The position numbers and the translations under genes were made by a program. From Hesseltinella vesiculosa (Eukaryota > Mucoromycota > Mucoromycetes > Mucorales > Cunninghamellaceae): 64,000 bases of DNA. The stretch is from assembly GCA_002104935.1 (NCBI GenBank), contig MCGT01000011.1:713387-777386 (forward strand), given 5' to 3'. Of this stretch, positions 22,994 to 35,200 are shown one piece after another. Every line of letters starts with the position of its first letter. The first letter of the stretch is position 1. The notes under the pieces were generated by a model. That model saw only the letters and a program-made list of their open reading frames with translations. It was not told where the DNA came from and ran no database searches.

Positions 22994-23761
22994 CTATACA
23001 ATAGTGAAGGACTGATCGGCCATAATGTAAGAGGCGCATCGGGTGTAGGGAGCTGCAGTAAAAAATAAAGTGACGCATGAGTGAGGCCAAATCTTAAAGA
23101 TGAGGTGCAGTTACTTACGTTGACCATTATTATTAACAGAGCACATATAGGACGATCTGTAGTTATATAGGAATATGAGGAACAATGAAAGGACGCGTAA
23201 GTAAAAATTGGGGTAAACCCAAGGGCAGGTTTTTTTTTTTCTCTCTCTCCTTGATATGACACTCCTTGACAACCCTTTTTTCATTTAATGCTTCTCCTCT
23301 TCCCCTTGGTATGAATTGGTTATCCTACTTTCTTTAAGACTTACGGGCCAGCCACATGGACAACATAGTCACCAGGCTCCATGGTTTCGGGAATGGTCCA
23401 GGTCACATTGGTGCCTCGACGGTCGCCGTTGTCGTTCACCCACCGACCCTTTGGCAAGAAATTGATAATGGTAAAGTCAGGCTTCATGATCGTCACCATC
23501 GTTGATCCCAACCTGGCCATCCCTTCAAATTGCACTTGATCCAGGGGTTAAATATATAACAAAAATCCGAAAAATAATAATAAGAATAAGCTAAACACAC
23601 AACCCTTTTGTCTTACCTGCATAATCAATGAGCATGTCGGAACCTGGAGTAAAAGTCTGTTTCTCGGTCGGTTGATGGATGATGATTCGATCACCAAGGA
23701 CACTGGAAAGTGTCCCGCATAAAATAATAAACAAAACACAAAGTGGACCACAAATCATCAT
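22994..23761 (-). CDS. Small secreted protein, Kre9/KNH N-terminal-like (Ig-like) family
   Basis: Four exons (23761-23617, 23534-23345, 23156-23119, 23052-22994) join to 143 residues. The N-terminus is a strong signal peptide (CGPLCVLFIILCGTLSSVLG). The body fits the fungal Kre9/Knh1-like domain: TFTPGSDMLIDYAG near the start, VTWTIPE in the middle and YVVHVAGPSSY near the end. Two Cys in the last exons (YMC and TRC) could form a disulfide. The family includes small wall and GPI proteins linked to beta-1,6-glucan. No Ser/Thr tail or GPI signal follows, so it is probably soluble and secreted. Start chosen at the first of two adjacent Met codons. Confidence 0.82.
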
Positions 23762-24046
23762 TCATCAAAGCGAGCTAGAATTTATAAAAAAGAGCGTTTA
23801 TGGGGAAAAGTGAAGAAAAAAAGATGAAAAAAGAAAAGAAACCTCGACGCTGCTTTTATGGCCCCATTCTCACCCCTTCTTTCTTTTTGGCTCATTCAAA
23901 CTATCACCCCTTGTCTTCCGTCACCCCCATTTTGACAAGTAGCCAAGTACCTATCTTTGTACCGGTAGCACATGCCGTGAAAAGCCCACTTGCCTTTTTA
24001 CCCAAAAGCAAATCCATCAAAAATCATGCATTGTTTTTTTTTTTTT

Positions 24047-26334
24047 TTAGCTATCCAACATGGCGTCACAAAGGAGAATGTACCGAGGGGCTTGATCCCA
24101 GATACGCAAGATATACAAAGGCAGATAGTCATGGCACATTTCCAATTGTTGTAAAAAAAATTGACAGAGAGCAATGATCCGCTTGTCAGAGAAGCAGCGT
24201 TCGTGTTGGTGTTGGCGCAGGTGGCGGCACAGGCGGATCGAGTTGACGGTGGCATGAATGGCGGCATTGATGATGGGATATTGCAATCGGGCAGACGTCC
24301 CATCACCCCATTTGTAAATGGTGCCAAGGACCGTGAGGAATTCTTCGTCCGTGCCGTTGAAGCCGGTGTCTTCGCGTAGCTTGCGGTACTTCCAGATGCG
24401 TCGGCGCCAAGACGCAGAATGTTGAGCCACCGGTGATGCCATGTCTTCCAGGTCCGGGTGTGCCATGATGGCCTGCCAAAAATCGGTCTTGGAGTTGTTC
24501 AGGGCCTGCTTTGGAATGCATGCGAGCCCCAGAAGGATCAGCTGCTTGTAGACAGCCAGCGTCATAAACACCGGGAGCAATGGCTGGGTCGTCAGGTGCT
24601 GGATGTATTCGTCGTCGGTCATGGACCAAGCTTCCAGCAGAGGCAGGTCCCGCAGTTGGTAGTCTGGGCTCAGGCTGCTGTACCACTTCTTGACATTGGT
24701 TTCGATCATCAAGGACAGGGTGATGACCAGGCCCTGCATCACAAATCCCGGCACGCCGCTGGATCCACGCAAACGATGAAGATACTCACCAAGGACATGC
24801 GACATGTCAGCATTGTACTGGTGCATGGTTGCAATGGTCTTGTTTTCTGTCGGGGTTGGTTGAAAGGCATCGGCCTCTAGGCCAAGCAGGGTCGATTGCC
24901 AGTGAGGATATTTGAGCGTGCCGCCACGTTCTCGGTGTAAAAAGAGCATCAAGCGAGCAAAATGGGTTCGGTGTTGATGGACGGTGGAAGAGGAAGGCGA
25001 TGGTGGATTGGGGGGATAGGTATCCATCAGCAACATGGCAATGCGGCAGGCCATATCAGCATAGCGATCGCTCGAGGTCTCGTCCAGGCAGTGATGGTGG
25101 TAAATGGACATCATCACATATGCTGTCAGGGTGTCCAAGGACGGCTGGTCGAACAGATCGGCCACCAGGTCATGGGCTGCTTCATAAAAGGCGTTCGCAT
25201 ACGACCGACGAAGATGGCGAGGCAATACGTCTTCCAGGTGTGAGCACGGCGTCGGTGTCGCGCACATGTAGGCACAAAACGCTGTCCGGGCCGGGTTGGT
25301 CGTAGGGTCATGCTGGTGGATCATGTTGGTGAGTGTGGCAGGCTCGACTGCCCAGTGGAAAGGGTGCAGGCAGGACAGGTATACTTTCAGCAGGCCGGGC
25401 GCAACGTCAGCGATAGAGTCGGCCATTTGGGCTTCAGATGTAGGCGTGGTGGATGAGGTGTCAGGACTAGCTGTGGTATGAGGTGGTGTATGGGATGACA
25501 AGGATGAAACCGAAGGCAGAGACGAAGAGGAGGAAGGCGACAGGCTTGGGCAGTCGCTGTGGTCTTCTGAAAAAGCGCTGGAGGCTATATTTTCTAGCCT
25601 AGCGACAGACGTGACAACTTGGTGATGCACTCGGTATTGGGTTTTGGAAAATTTGTGCTTGAGCTGCATGATCAGATGGCATGTGATGCTGGACCATGAA
25701 GAGTAGCGATCGACGTTGGGTGGGATAAATTGGGTGGCAACGTAGATTTGCTGCAGAAACGCTGTGAGATCTCTGTGGGTCTTGATAGGCACCTTGAAGC
25801 ACATGCCGCTTCGAGTGACCTCCAGGGTCCACTGCGGGCCATCGGCGCGGCTGGCGGTCGTTGACTGCTGAGCCTGGTATACATCAGAGGCGGTTTGCTG
25901 TCGATGGTACTGCAGCTGCTGGTCCAAGGCATCGATTTGGTTGGCGAGCACCACAACCTCTCGGGCCAGAGAATCTTCTTGATGCCGTTCGATCAATTCC
26001 AGGTCGCAAGGGGTATAGCTTTTGATATAGACACAAGGCAGGCGCACCCGTTCGCATCTGGACAAAATGATACACTTCAGCTTCCATCTTATCCTGTGTG
26101 TATGTCCAGCCCATGCCTGTCTTCTCTTCCCGCCCTCCATTGGCATCTCTGTTTCTCTCAAAGGGTTTAGATTTTTGAACGAACCTGTCACAAGGATGCT
26201 CGCCGCTGCATTTTCGTTTTTGATTTCGACATTCTGCAAAAAGAGAAAAAAGCGCAGACGAGCACCGTGAGGACAAGTTGTAGAATGAATGCCTACTATT
26301 TTTAAGGTTTACCTTCACATGGTATTTTCTTCAT
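24047..26334 (-). CDS. Zn2Cys6 transcription factor with fungal-specific regulatory domain
   Basis: Three exons (26334-26313, 26233-26185, 26057-24047) join to 693 residues. The Zn2Cys6 DNA-binding cluster sits at the extreme N-terminus and is built across both junctions: CEECRNQKRKC, CSGEHPCDRC, then CERVRLPC, with all six Cys present. A coiled coil (about 55-75) follows, then a large helical region of the fungal_trans middle-homology type including a Ser/Thr/Pro stretch. Such factors bind CGG repeats, often as dimers, and control metabolism. No neighbour suggests a target. The 22-nt first exon means that a gene model starting downstream would lose the DNA-binding domain. Confidence 0.9.
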
Positions 26335-27214
26335 TTAGATCAAAGGAGAGCTTGCCAACATTAAAAAAATGGTAAAAAGAATGGTGGTGTGAATATTTTT
26401 TTTTTTTTTTTTTTTTTTTTGCGAGGCAGCTGAGCAGCATTCTTGCCAATGAGACACTGTAAGCAGAACACTTCTTCAACAGACATCAGATACTGTAATT
26501 AAAGAAGCCGCCAGATTTCAACCAAGGAGATATGTGCCTTCAAAAGACATGTCCAGCCATATCTTTCCTGGTCGATGACAACAGTCTCGGTATGGTTTTG
26601 AACGTATGCTCGCACCTTTGCGCATTCTTTTTTCTACCACACCTTTTACATTCAGCTTCAGCTCCCTTCGACCAGCCTGGAATAGATCCAAGCGCACAAC
26701 CAATTCACAGAGTATTGGGCAGCTAAGAGCAAGATGCCAGTGTACAGGAGGATTCTGGATGAACGATAGCCCGTCGAGCCGGCGCAGCTCCGACGTTAGT
26801 GAGCAAGCCATCATTCCCTGGGTTTGGACACATTGTGTGGATCTGCTCAAAGTCTAGAAACTCCTAACCAGGCTTGTCTGGACTGCAAGCCCTCCCACCG
26901 GTCACTTCCCTCGCTTTTTGGCCGATTCCTTCGCAACTCCGCGAGCAGACTGGGGTTGCCTTTGCCGACATGAGCGAAACGCTGTACTAAGCTGTAATTT
27001 ACACCCATTTGATTCAGGGCCTGACTCCTCTGTACATCCGGTTTCCATATTGACTCTGTGAGTAGGAAACTACAATGGCCTGCACTACCAAGAAATGAAA
27101 TCCTTTTACTGCTTCCATATTTGGTAGCGCCGTTTTCTTCTTTTTGATGAGAGCGGCCGCATGAAAAAAATGTCTTCTTTTTTTTTTTTCATTCCTCGCA
27201 ATTGACAAATCAGC
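26335..27214. other. Intergenic, with one unplaced ORF (26518-26850, minus)
   Basis: Contains a T tract at about 26396-26420 and the presumed upstream regions of two divergent genes. The minus-strand ORF of 110 codons at 26518-26850 is fairly complex in composition (LKLNVKGVVEKRMRKG, KPYRDCCHRPGK) but shows no start context, partner exon or known family. It may be a decayed gene. I do not call it. Confidence 0.35.
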
Positions 27215-27911
27215 ATGGTGTCTCAAGCAGAGCACGATGTGATGGTGGATCCAATGACTGGGAAGCCTGTGCCGATGACAAATGGAAAGCCTTGCAGAGT
27301 CTGTACGGATTTCAAATCCTGGTCTCGTCTCGAAAAACAAAAAGGAAAACAAGAATCTCACCATGACAAATCAACGTCGTCTGGTGAATCCACCACAGCA
27401 ACAGCCACTGCAGCTGCTTCCGCTGCTACTGCTGCTGCCAGCGTAACAGTAGCCAACAAGGATGTATCGACCTCGGAAGAATGGCGCAAAAACAACTGCC
27501 CTGCCGATGTTGAGACCCTGGGCCGTGCCACCTGGACACTTTTACATACCACTGCAGCCTACTACCCTGAAAAACCCGCGCCCTCACAACGTGACAGCAT
27601 GAAGCGGTTTATTGAATCCTTTGCTGAGCACTATCCTTGCTGGTTCTGCAAGGTAAAAAAACAACTGGCCAGGGACCGAGCCAAGGGGGATAGGATGTTT
27701 GGCTCATCTTTTTTTTTTTTTTTCATAGAATGATTTCCAGCAAGCCATGGCACAAGAGCCTGTCCAGGTGGAAAGTAGGGAACGGCTCAGCCAATGGCTT
27801 TGTCGTCGTCACAACGAGGTCAACGTCAAGCTGAACAAACCAGAATTTGACTGCACCAAAGTGTTTGAACGATGGCTGAACGGACCACCCGATGGAAAAT
27901 GTGACGGGTGA
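27215..27911 (+). CDS. erv1: FAD-linked sulfhydryl oxidase Erv1
   Basis: Two exons (27215-27652, 27729-27911) join to 206 residues. Erv1 reoxidises Mia40 in the mitochondrial intermembrane space and passes electrons to cytochrome c or oxygen. The N-terminal shuttle CxxC (PCRVC) is followed by an Ala/Thr/Ser-rich linker, then the Erv/ALR core: LGRATWTLLHTTAAYYP, the active-site CxxC in YPCWFC, the FAD-site HNEVNVKLNKPEFDC, and the structural Cys pair formed by FDC and the GKC near the end. Length fits yeast Erv1 (189 aa) with a longer linker. Confidence 0.95.
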
Positions 27912-28115
27912 TTTAGATAGACGTCCTGTTCAATGTAAAAGTGGTCTTGATGCCATCCATAGATAAACTACAACAGCAAAATGAACCCGTACTTGACAAT
28001 GATCCATTTTTGGACCGGCCTTTTTTTTTTTTTTCTTCTCTTTTTGAGCCCGCCGTTTTCCCTTTTTTCCTCTTCTTCTTCATTGCTGTTTTTGTAACAC
28101 TTGTAGATAAAAATA

Positions 28116-29114
28116 ATGGCATTTGGATTCTTTTCAGAAACATTTAGTGATCAAGGCACTATGGATGATGGTAATGACTATGCCCTATGGAAAACGCATG
28201 GCAAAACAAACTCACTCCCCCCCCTTTTTTTATTTCCTTGACCAGGCACATGGCAATTCTGTGGTCTGAGCAGGTTGCAGCGTCTCTATGCATTCGGTAT
28301 CTGGTAAGCTATCCCTGGTTACGGGCCACTAGTACAGCCCTTCTGACCAGTCATTCTTCGCTAGTTTTGTCGTGGGCTTTGTTCTCTCTCTTATTGTAAG
28401 TAGCCTGGCCAAAACTCCAGCGTGTTTCTTACCTATGCCGTTTTTTTTCTTCTTTTTGTCTAGTCAACCCTTGTCTTGATTGGAGGAAATGTGTCTGGAT
28501 TTGCCATTTTGTATAGCATCGGGAATGTGATCTCCATTTTTAGGTAAGGGTGCAATGAACGACAGCTAGCCAAGACCTTGGCGACCAGCGAAAAGATCAC
28601 GCACTCACTTTTTTTTTTTTTTTTTTTGTTCAATTCTTTGCAGTTTGACGTTTATCATTGGTATCTACAAACAAGTCAAGACCATGTTTGCACCAGGTAC
28701 AAGAGAAAAGAAAGGCATGGGATAAGCTTGACTGACTATTTTTTTGATCTTGCAAAAAAAAAAAAAAAAGTGCGTTTCTGGGCAACCGTGATTTATTTGT
28801 CGATGCTCGTGGTGACTTTGGTGGTCTCCATCACTGTAAGGCACACAAAGTTCAAATGCGGAGTCTTGTCAGAGCATAAACCTTGTTTAATTTTTCTTAT
28901 TTTTAGCTTCACTTGTTCTTCGTATCCTTGATCTTGGTCGTCATTCAATTCTGTGCTCTGGTTTGGTACTCGTAAGTGTCCGAGCGCGCGCCCGCCACCG
29001 ACAATCTCCTGCTCACTCCTTTTTTTTTTTTTCCCACACACCAGGGCAAGCTATATCCCCTATGGCCGTGAAGTCATTCGCCGATTCTTTGGTAGCTGTG
29101 TGACCTCCATTTGA
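28116..29114 (+). CDS. sft2: Sft2-family Golgi vesicle transport protein
   Basis: Eight short exons (28116-28170, 28246-28303, 28365-28395, 28464-28543, 28644-28696, 28771-28835, 28907-28971, 29045-29114) join to 158 residues with four hydrophobic helices. Family landmarks are LQRLYAFGICFVVGF at the first helix, FIIGIYKQVKTMFAP in the second loop, and SYIPYGREVIRRFF at the C-terminus. Sft2 is a tetraspanning membrane protein acting in retrograde traffic to the Golgi. The exon-3 acceptor at 28364 was chosen over one at 28350 because it restores ICFVVGF. Intron 5 ends in a long A tract before its AG. The 3' end faces the reductase gene 117 bp away. Confidence 0.92.
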
Positions 29115-29231
29115 TTTGATATCCATTTTCTATCGTCGTTTTATTTTCCCCACAAATCCCCTCTTCTTTAAGTTTTAAGTCTTGTAGCGTTGGTAATACG
29201 TAAATAAACTATCATTTATTTTTTTTTAAAA

Positions 29232-30613
29232 TCACACGCCATAAGGCACAGGCTGGTTGGCAAGGGCTGCAAGGGTGTTGTCTAGGCTCATGCTAGCCAT
29301 CCGTTCACGGGTTTCCATGGTTGCACTGGCAATATGGGGAAGGATGACACAATTGGGGAAACGATACAGGGCATGGTCGGTTGGCAGTGGCTCAGGTGTG
29401 GTCACATCCAAGCCAACACCTGCAATCTTGTGTTCTTCAAGAGCCCTCACTGCAAATAAAAAGAGGTGAGAGATGGTCCAGGCTGGCTTGCCAATCCCAC
29501 TTGCCTAAATCATCTTGTTTCACGATGCCACCCCTAGCTGTGTTGACGAAAACCTATCCAATGGATCAGCGTAGCCCAGGCTGTTTGCTTTCCAAACCGG
29601 CTTACCGCTGAAGGCTTCATTTTGGAAAAGGCTGAATAATCAAACAAGTCTTTTGTTTCGTCCGTCAAGGCACAACACACAGCCACGTAGTCGGACACTT
29701 GCAATAACTCATTCAATGGCACGTGATCGGCACCACCCAATGCAGTCTCGGCCTCGATCTTCCGGCTGCGCCCGCTGTACACAACGCGATGGATGCCAAA
29801 TGCCTTCATGCGCTTTGCAACCGCTTCACCAATCCGGCCCAGGCCCACCACACCGAGCGTCTTTCCTGTAAACTGAGAGCCACACAGCCATGTCGGTCGC
29901 CATTCTCGCCACTTGGACAAACAAAGCATACGTCAGCCCTCGTTTTGTCCTTGTCATCGCACACGCGTGCGCCCCTCTTGTTTTTCCATTTACCTCTCCT
30001 GTCTCAGCTGCCTGAATGCCCTGCAATCCAGTCGGTCGAAAGCGTGAGTATTGCGCAATAAAAATAAAAAAGCCATGCCATCAAAACGTCCCTACCTCCT
30101 TCATGCGTCTAGCAGCAGCCAGAGTGAGCAAGACGGTGAGGTCGGCGGTAGCATCGGTCAGGACATCAGGTGTGTAGCCAATTTGAATGTTTCTTGCTTT
30201 CAGAGAAGGAATATCAAGGTGATCATATCCCACAGACATGGTGGCCACCACTTTGAGCTGAGGCCCTGGAGTCAAGGTAATAAAAAAAAAAATACGTGTG
30301 AGGATTGCAGCCCATAAAGGAACAAAGCATAGTCGCCATTCACCTGCAGCATCTAGCACTTCATTGTCGATTCTGTCGGTAAGCAAGCAAAGAAGCCCAT
30401 CGACACCTACGCAATGCAAAAAGGAACCGTGTGAGTGCGAGAGAGTGAGAGAAAAAAAAAGTCTTAAATGAATGGATGGATACCTTGGACCCAGGAGAGC
30501 AATGTATCGCGGGGCATGGCCTGGTCATGTTGCCATTGAATCAATTCAACATCCTGTTGCTCCAAACGTGCCTGAGTTTCAGGAGGCAGTAATCGTGTCA
30601 CTAGGATTTTCAT
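29232..30613 (-). CDS. Glyoxylate/hydroxypyruvate reductase-like D-2-hydroxyacid dehydrogenase
   Basis: Seven exons (30613-30484, 30406-30344, 30265-30096, 30020-29994, 29911-29606, 29553-29505, 29449-29232) join to 320 residues, close to human GRHPR (328). The enzyme would reduce glyoxylate or hydroxypyruvate with NAD(P)H. Visible features are the nucleotide-binding GLGRIGEAVA, the catalytic Arg in NTARGGIV, the acidic residue in VTTPEPLP and the catalytic His in ILPHIASAT. SVGYDHLD and YTPDVLTDATADL are typical. The sixth intron has a GC donor (G|GCAAGT) rather than GT; the frame across it requires this. A 27-nt exon encodes GIQAAETGE. Confidence 0.93.
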
Positions 30614-31218
30614 GGTGGACGCGAAGAAAAAGAAGGAAAAAGGAGGAAAAAAGAACCTAAAAGAAAAAAAATAGTCCGCTTTTTTTTTTGCTCCCGTGTC
30701 TGGGCACTGAGACTTGTGCCAGAAACGACATCTAAACCCTGTCATTTATATCACGGCCTCATGGTCTGCATGAAATTGGAGGCAAACCAATTTTTTGATG
30801 TTTTTTACACTATTTTTTTTTTTTTGACGTAGGCACAAGGCATGATGGCGGATATCGGCAGGGAGAAGCGCTTGCATCTGGAAAATAAATGATCAAGAAG
30901 CAATAAATCGCTTTTGACCGATTGAATCGATATGAAATTCTGTGCTGGAGAAGGCCTTAATTAAAGGCACGGGCGCTGCTACGATTAAGGCGATCCAATA
31001 AGGCAGCCTGGACAAAACGGTACCTATCTTCCATCCAGATCAGCTTGTTGCCTTGGCGAAACAGCTTTCAAAGGAAATCTGACGTCGGAGCTGGGCTTGA
31101 ATGCTACAGAATTTATTATGATGTGTTCGATGAAGTGCGGGAGGGAAAAAAAATGCATTAAACAAAATGAAGTGGAAGGAGGAAACAAACGATGGTTGCA
31201 GAGAAGAGATTTTGGGAT
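30614..31218. other. Intergenic between utp14 (3' end) and reductase promoter
   Basis: Holds T and A tracts and an attaaaggc-type AT-rich stretch near 30955. No gene seen. Confidence 0.5.
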
Positions 31219-34200
31219 CTATTTGAACGGGGCAGAGAGCGGGTCGATGACAGTGCCCAGTTTGGTGATGACACGAGGCTTGGTCATCTTGCGATGAATG
31301 TCCGTGGTATTCCATTCCTTGCCCACAGGAGCGCGCAGCGAATGCTCGTATTGCTCCATGGATTTGAATGGGAAAGGAATCGAGGTAGATTGATATTTCT
31401 CGGCCTAATGGGTAGAGGGATGTGAGCCTGCGGTGCTTACTGTGCCATTCTGCTTTGGTTACCTTTTTGTGACGTTTTTCATTGAGAATGACATTCGCCA
31501 GCTTGGCGTCCTTTCGCTTGTCGGCACTGATGCCCTTGGTGACCTTGAGGAACTTCTTCTTCTTGGCAGATTTCTTGACGCCCTTGCCACCCCAGTTGCC
31601 CCAACCAGGCAGGGTCAGGTCTTCGACCTTGTCACCGTCCTCGGCAATAACAGCCTGCTTTTCCTCTTCGAATTCTTCGACCACGTTGTCGTCGGCAAAT
31701 GCTTGCGCAACCAAGTCACGTTGGGAGAAGGTCAGTTTGTTGGTGGTGGGTACCATAGGAGTAGGGTCAGCATCGTCGCTATCGTCGTCATTGTCTGAGG
31801 CTGCAGTAGGCATGGGTTTGCTCGAGGCCTTTGTACTCTTTTTCGTGGCGGCTGCAGGCGATTTGCTAGCCTTGTGGACGGTCAGAACTTGGGTCAGGTC
31901 GAGTTCAACATCGTCGTCTTCGTCGGCGGCACCTTTGGTCTTCCTTGGTTTGCCTTGGGTGGATGTAGCTTTGTTGGACTTGCTTGCCTTTTTGGACAGG
32001 CGCGAGGTATCGTTCTGTAGCCAGGGATTGCTGGCATCATCGTCAAGATCAGCCAAGGGGCTAGGTTTGGCGGCTTTGCTGGCAACTTGGACAGAGCCAG
32101 TGGTGCGTGTGGTGTGAGCTGCACCGCGAGCAATCTTTTCGATTTGGCCGTGGGCGTTCAATTTGACATCAGCGCTGGGTGTGGTGGTGCCCTGGACTGG
32201 TTTTTTGTCGTTCTGGTTCGATTGAAGAAAAAAAAAAAAAAACAAGATCAGCACCCATCACCTCGTACATTCATATGTCTCTGCTTTTTTCCTTTAGCGA
32301 ATGTACCTTCATGTTTGCACCAAAGGCAATACGGCCGGGATTGTTTTGGACTTGGCGGTGGTTGGCAGGGTCTTGCTCTGCTTGGTCATCGTCCTCGTCA
32401 TTAAGCCATTCTTCGCGGAAGGAATCAAGCTCGGCCATGGTTTCCTTTTGGTTGCGGGCCTCGGCGTCTTGCATGAACTTCATGGAGAGAAGGCCTTTCT
32501 TTGGCTGGGTATCTTGTTGTATATCATGGGCTAGGCTATCGAGTTTGGCGGCCATGGCGTGAGCATCGTCATAGTCATCGTCAGAGTCGTTAGAGTCGGA
32601 ACCATCGGAATCACCGTCATTGCCTTGGATCTTGCGGCGGAGATCTTCACCACGCTGCAGCTGTTCCATGATGGCTTCGCGCGTGCCTTCGTCCAACTGG
32701 CCGCGAGCCAATGCGCGTTTGGCCCATTTACCCGTGTTCTTGTGCTTGAGGGTCATTCGTTCTTCAGCACGATGACGGGCAGCCTCCATCATGTCTTCTT
32801 GGTCCATTTCATGGTCGACATTGTTCATTTCGGTGATTTCATCCAAGCGGGCCTTTTCCTTACGTTTCAGCTTACGGTAGGCCTTGCTCTTGATCTTCTT
32901 CATACGCTTGGCTTTACGTTCGTGTCGATACATCAATTCTCGCATCATGGCCAGTTCCTGGCGACGCTGTTCTACTTCTTCCACAGACAGTTTGTTCAGC
33001 TTGAGCGATTCAAATGCTTCGAGTTCTTCGTCCTTCATGCCAGCGTCTTGCAGAGCCTGTTCGATCTGTTTTTCCAGGTTGGTGCTGGCCACAAAAGTGC
33101 TGGCCAAGCTTGCACTGGTTTTGCTGTCGCGCGTTTCTTGGCCGTTTTGCATAGGGAAGTGCAGATGATCCGCCTACGTTTTTTTTTTTTTTTTTTTTTT
33201 TTTTTTAGTTCGAAGGTAAGTATCATGTATGTTTTTATTTCCCGGTACATCGTCTCTTTCTTCGCTTACCGAACGGTTTTCCAAGACAGTAGGTTCCCAT
33301 CGGGTGATTTCCTTGGCGGCCTGGCCGTAAGCAACTTCGCGCTCAAGGCGGTCCTGGACACGTTTAGCAAGAGGGGCAGACAAGGTTGCTTTGGATTTGG
33401 CAGCCAACGATTCAAGGCTGCTTTTCACCTGACCCAAGGATGCTTCTCCCTGCAAGGAGCCCATCATGTCGGCCAGATCCAGTGTACGTTTGGGCTGTTC
33501 GGTACTGGCGCTGATGCGGGTGGTTGGCAGGTTGAATTCGTTTTCTTCATACACTTCGTTGCGCTCGGTCAAATGACGTTTCTTATTGCCGCCTTGGTCC
33601 CCAGTCTGTTTACGCTTTTTGGAGAGCGACTGGATGAGGCTGATCATGGATTCTTGCGCTTCGTCGTTGTCATCCGAGTCGTCGCTGCCGATCCCTTTGA
33701 ATGCTTCCATGTCCGATTCAGCGTCGCTGTCGCTTTGTTGTTCTTCGCTACCATCGTCGCCCAAAAACTGATCGACGGCAGCCGTGTCTTCGTCCTGGTC
33801 GTCAGAGTTGTCAAGCATATCGGCCAAGTCCATGTAATCGTCACCATCTTCAGAGTTTTCGTCGGCCGCATTGTCGTCATCGTCTTCGTTCAAATCAATT
33901 TCAGGTTCTTCTTCCTGAAACTTGACCTGCTTCTTTGCCTTTTTAAGCTCGGGCTACGTACGAGAAAGGCATGAGTGATTGGGCGCTTTGATCCCTCCCT
34001 TGCCGTTTTACCTTTGTCGAACCGGCAAACTTGAAATGATCGAACCGGTCGTTGTCTTCATCTTCAAAAGCATCATCGGAATCAATTTCTTCATCATCGT
34101 CCTCATCAATATCACCAGCTTCATATTCAAAGTTGTCGACCTCGTCCAGCGTATGGCCGCGGCGTTGGATCTGGCGTTGATCATCGTCGGCTTCAAAGAC

Positions 34201-34290
34201 ATCCGTCACATCCTTCTTGGCGTGTCTCGATCCACGCCCACGGCTTGTGCCATTGCCAGACCCTCTTTTCTTTTGTTGCGATCGTGCCAT
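31219..34290 (-). CDS. utp14: U3 snoRNP / SSU processome component Utp14
   Basis: Five exons (34290-34012, 33953-33270, 33173-32307, 32212-31463, 31404-31219) join to 921 residues (yeast Utp14 899). Utp14 is a nucleolar 18S pre-rRNA processing factor that activates the helicase Dhr1. It starts with a basic segment, then very acidic stretches (residues 50-190). Family blocks are RWEPTVLENR, the Lys/Arg-rich KRMKKIKSKAYRK, the signature LPGWGNWGGKG, and the C-terminal IPFPFKSMEQYEHSLRAPVGKEWN. Intron 2 ends in a long A tract before cgtag. A 471-codon ORF on the opposite strand is an artefact of acidic/basic codon runs. Confidence 0.95.
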
Positions 34291-34470
34291 TGGTAAAGGT
34301 GAAGAAGAAAAGCGTTGAGAAAAGGGGACAGCAACGAAAGTAGGGGGGGGGAAAAAAATATATTCCTTCTTGGTGTGGCTTTGGAACTCGTCGGCCAATC
34401 ACATTCGCCCTGCTGTGCCATTTTATTTCACGCCCCGCCTCTTTTTTTTGAGCTGCGAGAAAAAAAACTG

Positions 34471-34520
34471 CAGCCAGTCAGGAAGACGAATGTGAATTTG
34501 TCACTAAACCCACTAAACCA
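34471..34520. repeat. Promoter-proximal shared element, copy 1
   Basis: Fifty base pairs about 180 bp upstream of the utp14 start. It shares an exact 20-mer CCAGTCAGGAAGACGAATGT and a following ACTAAAC..ACTAAACCA-type segment with 54216-54264. Both copies follow an A tract. Role unknown. Confidence 0.8.
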
Positions 34521-34916
34521 TCGCTCATTTCACTCGAGGCAGTTGCATTGGCTTTGTCCATCCCTTTCACACATTTTGCAATGTACAAGAAAACTCAAAA
34601 TCAGAAGCAAGGTTTACTAAAATGAGGACAACGCCAATTTAAGAAGTTTGAAGCGAAGTTTGCTTTCGTGCTCACGAGTGTCTTGACCTACAGATTGAAT
34701 TATGGAATGATATTCATAGCTAGGTCATCAGCTGGGAAGAAGTTGTTCTGTTCATCTATTTTAAAAAAAAATACATACACATGAATATAGTAGAAATGAG
34801 CAGGCAATGTAAGGGGGCGTGGGCAGCGGAGAAGCCCATTTTCCCGTGATACTCTTTTTTTTTTTTCTCTCTCTCTCTTTTCTGTATTTTTCTTTATTTT
34901 TTTCTTATTCAGTAAA

Positions 34917-35200
34917 ATGCAGTATTATGCCAAAGATTCCCTTTAAGCATTTTACGAGAATTTATGCTTTTTGGACGACACATCGTTCACGCGTGCACGA
35001 GAGGAATTGCTTCATGTGGCCCCTCTTCAGCACGGACGTGGTGAAAGGCAACTTACCCAGGAGCAAGTCAAGCTGTTTGGACACAAGCTAAAATCGATCA
35101 TGAGCGTAAGTCATCTGTTGAAATCGGTGATTGTTGTCCTCACCAATTTATGTTTCAGGCACTGGTTTTGCTGATCCTCGTGCCCAGGCAGGCTAATTAA
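34917..35200 (+). pseudogene. Small two-exon gene remnant with a premature TAA
   Basis: A CT-rich leader (34855-34912) precedes an ATG at 34917. The frame meets TAA at codon 10 (34944-34946) and then stays open with coding-like composition (FLDDTSFTRAREELLHV, QLTQEQVKLFGHKLKS) to a good donor at 35106. A good acceptor at 35158 leads to a short hydrophobic end (ALVLLILVPRQAN) and a stop at 35198-35200. Apart from the one stop, leader, splice sites and frame are intact. This looks like a small gene (about 76 residues) lost by a point change. Family unknown. The stop abuts a dispersed repeat. Confidence 0.4.

Noticed and set aside
32559..33974. 471-codon ORF on the plus strand opposite utp14
   Set aside because: It is antisense to well-supported utp14 exons, crosses their introns, and its composition (Phe/Val/Leu/His runs) mirrors acidic and basic codons on the coding strand. 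No family signature.
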